A DNA stretch of 64,000 nucleotides, from contig NZ_SNZH01000006.1 in NCBI RefSeq assembly GCF_004363655.1, positions 328,452 through 392,451 of the forward strand, read 5' to 3'. The position numbers were made by a program, and so were the translations under genes. Positions 30,797 to 39,653 of this stretch are shown here, piece after piece; position 1 is the stretch's first letter, and each line of letters begins with the position of its first letter. Under the pieces are notes generated by a model. That model ran no database searches, had not been told where the DNA came from, and saw nothing but the letters and a program-made list of their open reading frames with translations. Source of the stretch: Tahibacter aquaticus. Its GTDB lineage: Bacteria > Pseudomonadota > Gammaproteobacteria > Xanthomonadales > Rhodanobacteraceae.

Positions 30797-32233
30797 TTAC
30801 GGCGTCTGCAGGTAGACGACGTGGGTTTCGGTGAATTCGTACAGGCCGTGCTTGCCGTCGGCACCGCCGATGCCGGATTTGCGCCGGCCCGCATGGAAAC
30901 CCTGCATCGCCTCGAAATGCTCGCGATTGATGTAGGTTTCGCCGAAGCGCAGTTCGCGCACGGCGCGCATGGCCGAATTGATATTGCTGGTGAAGATCGA
31001 CGAGGTCAGGCCGAACTCGGAATCGTTGGACAGGGCGATCGCCTCGTCCAGGCTGTCGACCACCTGCACCGGCAGCACCGGACCGAAGATTTCCTTGCGC
31101 ATGATGTCCATGTCGGCGCGGGCATCGACGATCAGGGTCGGTTCGTAGTGAAAGCCCTGTGCCAGCTGTGCGCGCTGGCCGCCGGTGACGATGGTGGCGC
31201 CGTCGCGCTTGGCCTGTTCCACCATGGCCGCCACCTTGTCCAGGCCGGCCTGGTTGATCAGCGGTCCCATCTGCAGGTCGGCATCGACCGACGGATCGCC
31301 GTAGCGCGTGGCCTGCATATGCGCGGCGAGCTTCTGCACCAGTGCATCGTGTACGCCGCGTTCCACATAGACGCGTTCGGCACAATTGCACACCTGGCCG
31401 GTATTGATCACGCGCGAGTCGTAGATGGCCTTGGCGGCGAGGTCGAGATCGGCGTCGGCCAGTACGATAGCCGGTGCCTTGCCGCCGAGTTCCAGGTTCA
31501 CCCGGGTCAGATGGCGGCCGGCCGCCTGCATGATGCGGCTGCCGGTGGCGACGCTGCCGGTGAAGGTGATCAGGTCGACATCGGGGTTGGATACCAGCGC
31601 GTCGCCGGCGGTGGCGCCGCGACCGCCGACCAGGTTGAATACGCCGGCGGGCAGGTCGGTCTCGCTGACCAGCTGGGCGAATTCGAACGCGTTGATCGGC
31701 GTCTCCTCGCTGGGCTTGATCACGATGGTATTGCCGGTGACCAGGGCCGGCGCGAGCTTTCGCGCAATCAGGAAAAAGGGAAAATTCCATGGCAGGATGC
31801 CGGCGACCACGCCGACCGGCTTGCGCAACAGGAAAATTGTTTCATTGGCGCGGTCGCTGCTCAGCACCTCGCCTTCGAGGCGCCGTGCCCATTCGGCCAT
31901 GTAGTCGATGTAGTCGGCGGTGAAGTCGACTTCCACTTGGGCCAGCCCGGGCACCTTGCCCTGTTCGCGCACGATGATGCCGGCCAGCTCGGTGCGCCGC
32001 TCACGTACCTTGGCGGCAATCTGGCGCAGGTGATTCGCCCGCTGGATCGGCGCGAGTTTCTCCCAGGCCGGCTGGGCGCGCCGCGCCGCGGCCACGGCGC
32101 TGGCGATGGTGTCGGCGCTGCTGTCGGGAATACGCGCCAGCAACGCGCCGTTGGCCGGGTTGGTCACGTCGATCGTGGCGCCGTCGGACGGTACGAACGC
32201 ACCGTCGACATAGTTTTTATACAAAGTTGTCAT
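30797..32233 (-). CDS. aldA: NAD-dependent aldehyde dehydrogenase, AldA type
   Basis: 478 aa from the ATG at 32233; the longer open frame upstream is read-through. It strongly resembles E. coli lactaldehyde/glycolaldehyde dehydrogenase AldA: GVVAGILPWNFPFFLIARK, LELGGKAPAIVLADADLDLA, SRVINTGQVCNCAERVYV, HAGRRKSGIGGADGKHG. Catalytic Cys282 and Glu248 are present. It oxidises aldehydes to acids in the cytoplasm and would take the product of the periplasmic alcohol dehydrogenase. Spacing to neighbours is 56 bp upstream and 22 bp downstream. Confidence 0.92.
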   Translation of the reverse strand: MTTLYKNYVDGAFVPSDGATIDVTNPANGALLARIPDSSADTIASAVAAARRAQPAWEKLAPIQRANHLRQIAAKVRERRTELAGIIVREQGKVPGLAQVEVDFTADYIDYMAEWARRLEGEVLSSDRANETIFLLRKPVGVVAGILPWNFPFFLIARKLAPALVTGNTIVIKPSEETPINAFEFAQLVSETDLPAGVFNLVGGRGATAGDALVSNPDVDLITFTGSVATGSRIMQAAGRHLTRVNLELGGKAPAIVLADADLDLAAKAIYDSRVINTGQVCNCAERVYVERGVHDALVQKLAAHMQATRYGDPSVDADLQMGPLINQAGLDKVAAMVEQAKRDGATIVTGGQRAQLAQGFHYEPTLIVDARADMDIMRKEIFGPVLPVQVVDSLDEAIALSNDSEFGLTSSIFTSNINSAMRAVRELRFGETYINREHFEAMQGFHAGRRKSGIGGADGKHGLYEFTETHVVYLQTP

Positions 32234-32289
32234 TGTGCTTTCCTTATCGGCGGGCAGGGGCGGGCGCCGCGTGCGTATGCGTGCCGCGG

Positions 32290-33165
32290 TTACCAGACAT
32301 AGGCGTATTTCAGGTTGAAGCTGTCGTTGACCGCGTGGTTTTCGCCGTCGAGCGAGGTCGAATAGCGCAGGGTGATCGACTGGTTGTCGAAGGTGTGGAT
32401 CATCAGTCCGGCGCCGCCGTCCAGCGCCCAGGATGCGGGGCGGCCGTCCTTGCTGCCGCTGCGCTCGTGATCCAGCGCGAGGAAAGGTTCCAGTCGGCGG
32501 TTGGCGCGGTAGGCGAAGCGGTGGTTCTGGTGCCAGCTCATGGCCGGCTTGAAGCCGTCGTCGCGCGTGCCCTGCCAGACGAAGCCGGCGTCGCCGGTCC
32601 AGCCGAATTTGTCGCCGATGCGCCAGTCCCAGAACAGGCTGGACAGGTTTTTCCAGTTGGTATCGCTGATGCGGTCGGTGCCGACTGGCACCTGCAGGAA
32701 AGACTGGAAACCCAGGGTCAGGTTGGGCCGCGCCTTGTACCAGATGGCGAAGCCGGTCAGCGGATCGCCCAGGCCGCTGATATGCCGGTCGCCCTCGGGC
32801 GCCTGGCGGTTGCGGATCGCCACTTCCGGCACGATCACTTCCCAGGCCACGCCGATCTTGCGGTTCGATTCCGGCGTCCAGAAGCGCACGTATTTCGACA
32901 GGCCGCTGATCAGCTGGCTGCCGCTGCCGTCGACCTTGTCGCCGTTGGCGTCGAAGACGCGGTCGTTGTCCTGGATGGTTGCATATTGAACAAATACATT
33001 GAACGGCTTGAAGTCGACCGGCAGCTCGTATTCGCGCGGGCCGATCACGTCGAAGGTGGTCTGCGCGATGCTGCTGCCGGCGTAGGCGAGCAAGGCGGCA
33101 GCGATGGCGTGTGCAGGCAAAAAGCGGCGCCGCGACGCTGGCGGCGTCGTCGAAGAAATGGCCAT
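32290..33165 (-). CDS. Outer-membrane beta-barrel channel (SphA/phenol MetA-pathway family)
   Basis: 291 aa from the ATG at 33165 (GGGAGGAT upstream). A signal peptide ending SSIA-Q is followed by alternating beta strands with many Trp/Tyr residues and a C-terminal YAYVW typical of barrels. It resembles the PF13557 transporters found next to aromatic or alcohol degradation genes. First gene after the sigma-54 promoter, it would admit the substrate to the periplasm. The 40 residues upstream in the same frame are not coding. Confidence 0.75.
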   Translation of the reverse strand: MAISSTTPPASRRRFLPAHAIAAALLAYAGSSIAQTTFDVIGPREYELPVDFKPFNVFVQYATIQDNDRVFDANGDKVDGSGSQLISGLSKYVRFWTPESNRKIGVAWEVIVPEVAIRNRQAPEGDRHISGLGDPLTGFAIWYKARPNLTLGFQSFLQVPVGTDRISDTNWKNLSSLFWDWRIGDKFGWTGDAGFVWQGTRDDGFKPAMSWHQNHRFAYRANRRLEPFLALDHERSGSKDGRPASWALDGGAGLMIHTFDNQSITLRYSTSLDGENHAVNDSFNLKYAYVW

Positions 33166-33285
33166 GTAATCCTCCCGTATGAATGCTGCGGAGCGCTGCG
33201 GGCTTTGTGCGCCCCTGTCGCGCATCCGTCCTGTTCGCGAGGCTTCGGCGCCGGTCTGTGCCGGTGTCCGCGCCTGACCAGTCAT

Positions 33286-33301
33286 CGCAAGTCACGTGCC
33301 A
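33286..33301 (-). promoter_or_regulatory. Sigma-54 (-24/-12) promoter of the alcohol-oxidation operon
   Basis: Minus strand TGGCACG-TGAC-TTGCG, with GG at -24 and GC at -12 in correct spacing; only the last base departs from the TGGCACG-N4-TTGCW consensus. It lies about 120 bp upstream of the first gene and just upstream of it lies an AcoR-type sigma-54 activator gene. Confidence 0.88.
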
Positions 33302-33383
33302 GCGCGCCTTGCTGCAAGGCAGCAGACCAGGTGATTGATCCTTATGAAGGCCTTGTGCGACCGCACATTAATCACCGCGCTGC

Positions 33384-33434
33384 TGCGACAGCGCGACGCG
33401 CACAGGTGTCGCTGCTGCTGCGACAGGTGTCGCA
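33384..33434. promoter_or_regulatory. Upstream activating sequences with GCGACA/TGTCGC half-sites
   Basis: Four half-sites: GCGACA (33385-33390), TGTCGC (33407-33412), GCGACA (33420-33425) and TGTCGC (33428-33433). The last pair makes the perfect dyad TGCGACA-GG-TGTCGCA. Lying about 85-135 bp upstream of the -24 element, they are well placed as enhancer sites for the Fis-type helix-turn-helix of the neighbouring activator. Confidence 0.7.
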
Positions 33435-33654
33435 GGCGAAAACCAAGTGCTGCGGTGCTTTGCTGCGGATTTCTGCGTTATTCGCAGGCAGCCGGGTGGT
33501 GCATTGGAAGCGCAGGTGGCTCCGTTGCAGATTGGGTAAAGAAATAATTTAAAAAATATAGTTTTGTGTATATAGCGGAGCGATGCCCGGCCTGTATCAG
33601 GCTGGAAAATCGCGCCGCGGGGTGCTACGGCTTGCTTTCGTCGCAAGACCTTGC

Positions 33655-33815
33655 GGTGCAATTCGCTACGCTTATCGCACCCTACGAAAGCCCAGGCTGG
33701 CTAATCGCGTTCTGTGGGGCGCGATGAGCAACGCGAATTGCGCCGCGCGGTCGCGGCGTTGCCGTGCCGCAAGTCTTGCGGTGCAAGCGGTGCAATTCGC
33801 TACGCTCATCGCACG
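33655..33815. repeat. Three copies of a short dispersed repeat (copies A, B, C)
   Basis: Copy A 33655-33682 (GGTGCAATTCGCTACGCTTA...), copy B 33717-33744 in the opposite orientation (GGGCGCGATGAGCAACGCGA...), copy C 33789-33815 in the orientation of A. Adjacent opposite copies can pair into a hairpin. Four more copies occur at 41.4-43.0 kb. Confidence 0.8.
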
Positions 33816-33845
33816 CTGCCAAGACTGTCTGCTGCGCGCGCGCCG

Positions 33846-35843
33846 TCAGCTCAACTGCGTCGGCGACAGGATGCCGTGGCGTTTCATGCGCCGGTAGATG
33901 GTGGCGCGGCACAGGCCGAGTTCGCGCGCGGCATCGCTGATGTTCCAGCGGTGGCGGCGCAAGGTGGCCAGCAGCAGCGCGCGTTCGTCCAGCGCGCAGA
34001 TGGCTGCGGCGGGTTCGTGGCCGCTGTGGCTCAGGGCGAAGCCGGTCGGTTCGGGCGGCGGTTCTGCCGCATCGAGGATTTCCTGCGGCAGATGCCAGAC
34101 ATCGATCGCTTCGCCGTCGGCGATCGACAGGGCAAAGCGCAGCGCATTGCGCAGCTCGCGCACATTGCCCGGCCAGTCGTAGCGCAGTAGCAGTTCGCGT
34201 GCATCGTCGGCCAGGGCCGCGTTCGCGTTCATGGCGCTGGCCTCGGCCTGCAGGATGGTTTCGATGAGGAAATCCTTGTCGCTGCGCTCGCGCAGCGGCG
34301 GCAGCGCCAGCGTCGCGCCGCAGAGACGGTAGTACAGATCCTCGCGGAAGGTGCCGGCAACGATCTGCCGGCGCAGGTCGCGGTGCGAGGCGGCGACCAC
34401 GTGCAAGTCCACAGCAACGGGTTTTTCCGCACCCAGCGGCAGTACTTCGCGCTCCGCCAGTACGCGCAGCAGGCGCGTCTGCAGCAGCAGCGGCATGTCG
34501 CCGATTTCGTCGAGAAACAAGGTACCGCCGTCGGAACGCTGGATCAGTCCCTTCATCCCCTTGCTGCGCGCACCGGTGAAAGTGCCGGCGGTATAGCCGA
34601 ACAATTCGCTTTCGATCAGCGATTCGGGAATCGCCGCGCAATTCACCGCGACGAAGGCGGCCGCCGCGCGCCGGCTGGCGTCGTGCAGCGCCCTCGCCAG
34701 CACTTCCTTGCCGGTGCCGGTATCGCCCTGGATCAGGATGGAAATAGGCTTGTCGACCAGGCGTGCCGCGCGTTCCAGCAGCGTGCTCATGCGCGCATCG
34801 CCGCCACCGAGCCGGGCCAGCACGTCGTGCTTGCGCGGATTGGCCTGCGCCTCGCTGTCGTTGCTGCGCTGCCAGCGCGGCGCGGTCTTCGGCGCGATCA
34901 TGCTGGCGTGATAGCCCTGGCCGTCCCAGGTGGTGACGATGCTGCTGGCGTCGCCCGTGCCCTTGGTCAGGCGCCAGATCGCGTCGATGCGCGAGCCGAA
35001 AACGCCAGACAGGTGGCTGCCGACCACGCTGGCACGCGCTTCGCGCGTCAGCCCGGCCGAATCGAGCAGGCGCAGGTAGCGCCGCGCATCGGTATTCGCG
35101 CCGACGATGCGGCCGTCGCGGTCCACGGCCAGCATCAGTTCGCCGCAGACATCGACCAATGGCCCGGCCGTACCCAGGCGCAGAATCCATTGGTCGCGGA
35201 ACTGGTGCATGAAATTGGCGTCTTCGATCATGCGCCCGTACAGCACGGTGAGATGCCGCGCCAGATGCTGGCTTTCCCGCGCATCCGGCGAGGACAGCGC
35301 GGAAATATCCAGTGCGCCGAGAAAGCCGCCATGCGGGTCGAACAGTGGCGTGCAGGTGCAGCTCAGGCCGACGTTGCCGATGTAGAAATGGTCTTCGCGA
35401 TGGCAGGTCAGGGTATTGCGTTCGGCGATGCAGGTGCCGATGCCGTTGGTACCTGCATGCACTTCGTTCCAGTTCGCGCCGAGCAGCAGGCCGGCGCGCT
35501 TGAGCGAGGCATCCCAGGTGTCGTTGCCGATGTAGTCGATGGTGACGCCTTCGGCATCGGTCAGCATTAATACGTAGCCCAGCGCGGACACATGCTTGTA
35601 CAGCTGCTCCATGCCGGCGCGGGCGACGTGCAGGTATTCCTCGTTGAGCTGGCGGCATTCGCGCAGCCGCGTCGAGGTTTCGATGCGCACGTCCGGCAGC
35701 AAGGTGGGGTCGAGTTCGTGTTCGCGCACGCAGCGGCGCCAGGAGCGGTGGATCAGCGCGGTATTCGCATCCAGCGCCGGCAGCTGCGGCGAATGCACCA
35801 CGCGCAGGATGGTCTGTATATGTTGCTCGACGACGATGCTCAT
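33846..35843 (-). CDS. Sigma-54-dependent activator, AcoR type (GAF / AAA+ / Fis HTH)
   Basis: 665 aa. The N-terminal GAF-like sensor region (about 60-210) contains NGIGTCIAERNTLTCH and GLSCTCTPLFDPHGGFLGALD, as in acetoin/alcohol regulators. A PAS-like stretch follows, then the AAA+ domain with Walker A GDTGTGKE (373-380), Walker B LFLDEIGDM and a C-terminal Fis-type helix-turn-helix (NISDAARELGLCRATIYRRM). The sigma-54 contact loop reads GTFTGA (420-425) instead of GAFTGA. Start ATG at 35843 behind AGGGGGG. It lies between lutB and the alcohol operon, whose sigma-54 promoter it most likely activates. Confidence 0.9.
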   Translation of the reverse strand: MSIVVEQHIQTILRVVHSPQLPALDANTALIHRSWRRCVREHELDPTLLPDVRIETSTRLRECRQLNEEYLHVARAGMEQLYKHVSALGYVLMLTDAEGVTIDYIGNDTWDASLKRAGLLLGANWNEVHAGTNGIGTCIAERNTLTCHREDHFYIGNVGLSCTCTPLFDPHGGFLGALDISALSSPDARESQHLARHLTVLYGRMIEDANFMHQFRDQWILRLGTAGPLVDVCGELMLAVDRDGRIVGANTDARRYLRLLDSAGLTREARASVVGSHLSGVFGSRIDAIWRLTKGTGDASSIVTTWDGQGYHASMIAPKTAPRWQRSNDSEAQANPRKHDVLARLGGGDARMSTLLERAARLVDKPISILIQGDTGTGKEVLARALHDASRRAAAAFVAVNCAAIPESLIESELFGYTAGTFTGARSKGMKGLIQRSDGGTLFLDEIGDMPLLLQTRLLRVLAEREVLPLGAEKPVAVDLHVVAASHRDLRRQIVAGTFREDLYYRLCGATLALPPLRERSDKDFLIETILQAEASAMNANAALADDARELLLRYDWPGNVRELRNALRFALSIADGEAIDVWHLPQEILDAAEPPPEPTGFALSHSGHEPAAAICALDERALLLATLRRHRWNISDAARELGLCRATIYRRMKRHGILSPTQLS

Positions 35844-35904
35844 GCGCCCCCCTTCCGGTTGCGCGCTCCGGCGCTTCCTTCCGTTTGAAAATTTGCCGGA
35901 TCGT

Positions 35905-37386
35905 TCAATCCGGCGAGTGTCTGTCGCGCAGCGCCTTGCGGGAATGCAGCGGCGTACGTGTCGCCAGCTGTTCGCGTAGCGAGCGTCGTGCCGGGCGCAG
36001 CGGCGCGCGGGTACGGGTCCAGCCGCTGCGGGCGGCAACCGCCAGTACGCGCAGGCGCGGTGCGATCCAGGCAAACAGCGCATACAGCGCGCTGTGCGCA
36101 TAGAGCAGGCGCCAGGCCTTCCAGGCAACAACCTCGACGATGCTACGCGCCGCGCCCTGGCCCTTCAACGCCTGCCGTTGCTGCGCTGCGGGATGCGAGT
36201 GCCTGCCGGCTTCGCGCAGACGCATCAGCAGATCGGGAATCGGTATGCCGACCGGACATACCTCGCCACAGGCACCGCACAGGCTGGATGCAGTCGGCAG
36301 ATCGCGCGTGCTGTCCAGGTTCATCAGGTGCGGCGAGATGATGGCGCCTATCGGCCCGGGATACGTGGTGCCGTAGGAAAGCCCGCCGATGCGCGCATAT
36401 ACGGGGCAGTGGTTCATGCACGCGCCGCAACGTATGCACTGCAAGGTGGCGCGGAAATGCTCCTCGCGATAGGCCTGGCTGCGGCCGTTGTCGAGCAGGA
36501 TCAGGTGCACTTCGCGCGGCCCGTCCTTTTCGTCCGCGCGGCGCGGCCCGCTGATCACATTGAGGTAGGTCGTCACGGCCTGGCCCGTCGCCGAGCGCGT
36601 CAGCAAAGTGAACAATGGAGCAATGTGATCAAGCGTGGCGACTACTTTCTCGATGCCGGTGATGGCGATATGCACATCGGGTACCGTCGTCGACAGCCGG
36701 CCGTTGCCTTCGTTCTCCACCAGCACCAGGCTGCCGGTTTCGGCGACGAGGAAATTCACGCCGGAAACGCCGATCTTCGCCGTGCGGAACTCATTGCGCA
36801 GCGCGCGCCGGCCGATGGCGATGAGTTCTTCCACGTCTTCGGTATAGCCGGCGCCGGGAATATGCGTGGCGAAGATCTTGGCCACGTCTTCCTTGGTCTT
36901 GTGGATGGCCGGCATGATGATGTGGCTGGGCCGGTCGCCGTCGAGCTGCAATATGTATTCGCCCATGTCGGTTTCGATGCAGGCGATGCCGTGGGCGGCC
37001 ATCTCGTGGTTCAGGCCGATTTCCTCACTGACCATGGACTTGCCCTTGACCATCGTCGGGGCGTCGTGGCGGCGCGCCAGGTCGAGGAAGATCGCATTCG
37101 CCGCGGCAGCATCCTCGGCCCAGTGCAGGTGGATGCCGTTTTCGTGCAGGCGCGTTTCCAGCTGCATCAGCAGCTGCGGCAGGTTGGCCAGGGCGTGCTG
37201 GCGAATCTGCTTGCCCAGGTCGCGCAGTTCGGCGAAGGCGTCCGCATCGGGAAACTGCGCTGCGCGCTTGTCGGTCAGGAAATCCATCGCGCCGCGGAAA
37301 TTGCGCCGCAATACCGGATCGGCCAGTACCAGGCGCGAATTGTCCTTGAACGCGCGCGGGTCGGCGGTAGGCCGCTCGGCACTCAT
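35905..37386 (-). CDS. lutB: L-lactate oxidation iron-sulfur protein LutB
   Basis: 493 aa from the ATG at 37386; the long upstream frame is antisense read-through. LutB is the ferredoxin-like subunit of the cytoplasmic LutABC complex that oxidises L-lactate to pyruvate. Two cluster motifs, CIRCGACMNHCPVY and CGACGEVCPVGIPI, follow the LUD domain (MVKGKSMVSEEIGLNHEM). The start overlaps the lutC stop by 4 bp. The C-terminal 70 residues are basic and less conserved. Confidence 0.93.
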   Translation of the reverse strand: MSAERPTADPRAFKDNSRLVLADPVLRRNFRGAMDFLTDKRAAQFPDADAFAELRDLGKQIRQHALANLPQLLMQLETRLHENGIHLHWAEDAAAANAIFLDLARRHDAPTMVKGKSMVSEEIGLNHEMAAHGIACIETDMGEYILQLDGDRPSHIIMPAIHKTKEDVAKIFATHIPGAGYTEDVEELIAIGRRALRNEFRTAKIGVSGVNFLVAETGSLVLVENEGNGRLSTTVPDVHIAITGIEKVVATLDHIAPLFTLLTRSATGQAVTTYLNVISGPRRADEKDGPREVHLILLDNGRSQAYREEHFRATLQCIRCGACMNHCPVYARIGGLSYGTTYPGPIGAIISPHLMNLDSTRDLPTASSLCGACGEVCPVGIPIPDLLMRLREAGRHSHPAAQQRQALKGQGAARSIVEVVAWKAWRLLYAHSALYALFAWIAPRLRVLAVAARSGWTRTRAPLRPARRSLREQLATRTPLHSRKALRDRHSPD

Positions 37387-38066
37387 GCGCCTGCCTCCCC
37401 GTGCAGCAGCAGGATGACCAGCTGTTTCGGCCCGTGCGCGCCGTAGACCAGCAGGCGCTGGATATCCGCCGTCTTGGACGGGCCGGTCACGAGCAGGGCA
37501 TTGGTCGGCAGCTGTCCGGCCCAGCGCTGCGCTTGCATCGCCGCGTACAGGGTTTCGTGCAGTGTGTGCGCGTGCAGCACGGCGATATGGATGGGCGGCA
37601 CCAGCGACAGAGTGCGCGGTTCGTCCGCATCGGGCCAGACGATCAGGCTGCCAGTGTCGGCGATGCCGCCCCGCGTCGTGCTGATGCCCGCGTCGATCTG
37701 GTCGAACAGCACCGGCTTGAAGGTTTCCATGGTTTCGTCGTACCAGTGCAGCGATGTCGCCGGTGCCAGCGCGGCGATTCCCGCGGCAAGCGGTGTAGTG
37801 CGCCCGGCCAGCAGATGGCGGATCCCCTTTGCGGCAACGATGCGTGCAAGCGCCTCGGCCCAGTTGTGCGCGGTGCAATCGACCACTTCGGCGCGCCAAC
37901 TGCGCGCGCGTTCGGCAAAGCGTGTAGCGATGCTGCTGCGCTCTGGCGTGGCGAGCCTGCCGTAATAGGCGGCCACGCCGGGCGCTGTGCCGGTGTCTGC
38001 CGGCGCGGCTTCGCGCAAGCGCGCCAGGATCGCGCTGCGCGCACGGGCATTGTCGGCGGGGTTCAT
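37383..38066 (-). CDS. lutC: L-lactate oxidation protein LutC (LUD domain)
   Basis: 227 aa from the ATG at 38066. It is a LUD-domain subunit with the family end motifs GISTTRGGIADTGSLIVWP, LSLVPPIHIAVL and LLVTGPSKTADIQ. It lies between lutA and lutB, with 4-bp overlaps on both sides, so the order is A-C-B rather than the Bacillus A-B-C. Confidence 0.92.
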   Translation of the reverse strand: MNPADNARARSAILARLREAAPADTGTAPGVAAYYGRLATPERSSIATRFAERARSWRAEVVDCTAHNWAEALARIVAAKGIRHLLAGRTTPLAAGIAALAPATSLHWYDETMETFKPVLFDQIDAGISTTRGGIADTGSLIVWPDADEPRTLSLVPPIHIAVLHAHTLHETLYAAMQAQRWAGQLPTNALLVTGPSKTADIQRLLVYGAHGPKQLVILLLHGEAGA

Positions 38067-38845
38067 GCGGCGGGCTCGCTGTCGAGTCGCAGGCGGTTGC
38101 GCAGGAAGCTCGCGATATGCTGGCCGCGCAGCGGCTCGCCGCGTTTTTCCAGCGTGGTGTTGAGGTTCAGCAGGCAGCCGCAGTCGGCGCTGACATAGCG
38201 GCTGCAGCCAGTGGCCAGCAGCGCATCGACCTTGTCGCCGGCCATCGCCGCAGAAATTTCCGCGTGCTTGATGCTGAAGGTGCCGCCGAAGCCGCAGCAT
38301 TCGGGTTCGTGTTCCTGCGTGCGCAGTTCGACGCCGGGCAGGGTATTCAACAGCTGCCGCCCGCTGCGCAGCGCATCCGTCTCGCGGCGCGCACTGCAGG
38401 AAGTGTGCAGGCATAGCGCGATCGCTTCGTTCTGCGCGGCAGTGAGATCCAGCCCCAGCGTGGCCACGACGAAATCGGTGAACTCGACCACGCGCTCAGC
38501 CACCGCGGCAGCGCGCGCGGCAAGGGCCGCGTCGTCGGCAAACAGGCGCGGCCAGTGGTGGCGGATCATGCCGGCGCAGGAACCTGACGGCACGACGATG
38601 GGCCAGGGCTGGGCAAACAGGTCGAGCTGCGTGCGCGCGACGGCGCGCGCATCGGCAGGGAAGCCGCTGGTATAAGCCGGCTGGCCGCAGCAGGTCTGCG
38701 CAGCGGGAAAGCTCACGCGCACACCGGCGTGTTCCAGCACGGCAATTGCGTCCATGCCGGCTTCGGGCATGAACAGGTCGACCACGCAGGTGGCGAAGAA
38801 ATACACGTCGGCAGGACGGTCGTGGCGGGGAATAGGCGGGTTCAT
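38063..38845 (-). CDS. lutA: L-lactate oxidation Fe-S oxidoreductase LutA
   Basis: 260 aa with the two cysteine-rich CCG boxes of the family (AQTCCGQPAYTSGF and PECCGFGGTFSIKH), which bind a Fe-S cluster. First gene of the lutACB operon, divergent from the LldR-like repressor with 88 bp between start codons; the dyad operator sits in that gap. No lactate permease gene is linked. Confidence 0.93.
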   Translation of the reverse strand: MNPPIPRHDRPADVYFFATCVVDLFMPEAGMDAIAVLEHAGVRVSFPAAQTCCGQPAYTSGFPADARAVARTQLDLFAQPWPIVVPSGSCAGMIRHHWPRLFADDAALAARAAAVAERVVEFTDFVVATLGLDLTAAQNEAIALCLHTSCSARRETDALRSGRQLLNTLPGVELRTQEHEPECCGFGGTFSIKHAEISAAMAGDKVDALLATGCSRYVSADCGCLLNLNTTLEKRGEPLRGQHIASFLRNRLRLDSEPAA

Positions 38846-38896
38846 GGGCTATCCGTTGGCTGGGCGCAGTCTCGCGCCGGCTCGCCCAGGCGGTAT

Positions 38897-38911
38897 ATTG
38901 GTCAGACCAAT
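38897..38911. promoter_or_regulatory. LldR/FadR-type operator
   Basis: Perfect dyad ATTGGTC-A-GACCAAT in the lutA/lldR divergent gap. It matches the TGGT-N-ACCA pattern recognised by LldR/PdhR-group GntR repressors. It starts 51 bp from the lutA ATG and ends 22 bp from the regulator ATG, so it can control both. Confidence 0.88.
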
Positions 38912-38933
38912 TTTCTCCCGTGGCCAGTCCGGC

Positions 38934-39653
38934 ATGAGCAGCCAGGTCGACGAAGTCAGCACGCAACTGGAACAGGCCATCGCGGCAGGCCGCTATACGC
39001 CGGCACGCCGGCTGCCGGCGGAACGCGCGCTGGCCGTGCAGTTCTGCGTATCCCGCGCCACCGTGCGCGAGGCGATCGGCAGCCTGGTGGCGCGTGGCCT
39101 GCTGCAGCGCCGGCCGGGCGACGGCACCTATGTATTGCCCGAGTCGGACCGGCGCATGGCGGAAGTCTGGCTGGACATGGTGCAGCGCCACCCGGCCTTG
39201 CAGGGCGACCTGATCGAATTCCGCGCCATGCTGGAAAGCCGCGCCGCCGAACTGGCTGCGCTGCGCCGCGATGCCGACGACTGCCTGCGCCTGCAGGCCG
39301 CGCATGCCGCTGTCGATGCGGCTTATGCGGGCAGCGACCGCGACGAACAGATCCGCAGCGACGTGGCCTTTCATCGCGCGATTGCCGCGGCCACGCACAA
39401 CCCGGTGTTTTCCTACCTGACCTCGTCCTTGCTCAAGGTGATGCACGAACACGTGCAGCTGAGCCTGGCCGGGCTGCAGCCGCAATCGAGTACGGCACAG
39501 CAGTTGCGTGTGCAGCATGACGCGCTGCTCGCCGCCATCGTCGATGGCGATGCGGTACGCGCACGTGCCGCCGCAGGCCAGCATATGGATTTCGTCGCGG
39601 TGCGCCTGAATGCGCTGGCACAGCGGCCACGCCGGGCGGCGGCGCGCCGGTGA
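38934..39653 (+). CDS. GntR-family (FadR/FCD) regulator, LldR-like
   Basis: 239 aa from the ATG at 38934 (MSSQVDEVS). An N-terminal winged helix (about 5-72, with LPAERALAVQFCVSRATVRE) is followed by an all-helical FCD ligand domain with metal-binding His residues (VAFHRAIAAATHN). Divergence from lutACB and the operator in between indicate a lactate-responsive repressor of that operon and of itself; PdhR-like ligand choice is possible. The longer frame to 38754 overlaps lutA and is rejected. Confidence 0.88.
   Translation: MSSQVDEVSTQLEQAIAAGRYTPARRLPAERALAVQFCVSRATVREAIGSLVARGLLQRRPGDGTYVLPESDRRMAEVWLDMVQRHPALQGDLIEFRAMLESRAAELAALRRDADDCLRLQAAHAAVDAAYAGSDRDEQIRSDVAFHRAIAAATHNPVFSYLTSSLLKVMHEHVQLSLAGLQPQSSTAQQLRVQHDALLAAIVDGDAVRARAAAGQHMDFVAVRLNALAQRPRRAAARR

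Larger units (their letters stand above)
33166..33845. other. Intergenic control region, 680 bp
   Basis: From right to left it holds three copies of a short intergenic repeat (33655-33815), an AT-rich stretch (33535-33580), the enhancer half-sites (33384-33434) and the sigma-54 promoter (33286-33301). No gene was seen. Confidence 0.7.

Noticed and set aside
30797..33295. 832-aa fusion reading from the porin region into the aldehyde dehydrogenase
   Set aside because: The first 350 residues are an off-frame translation of the outer-membrane channel gene; AldA starts at 32233.
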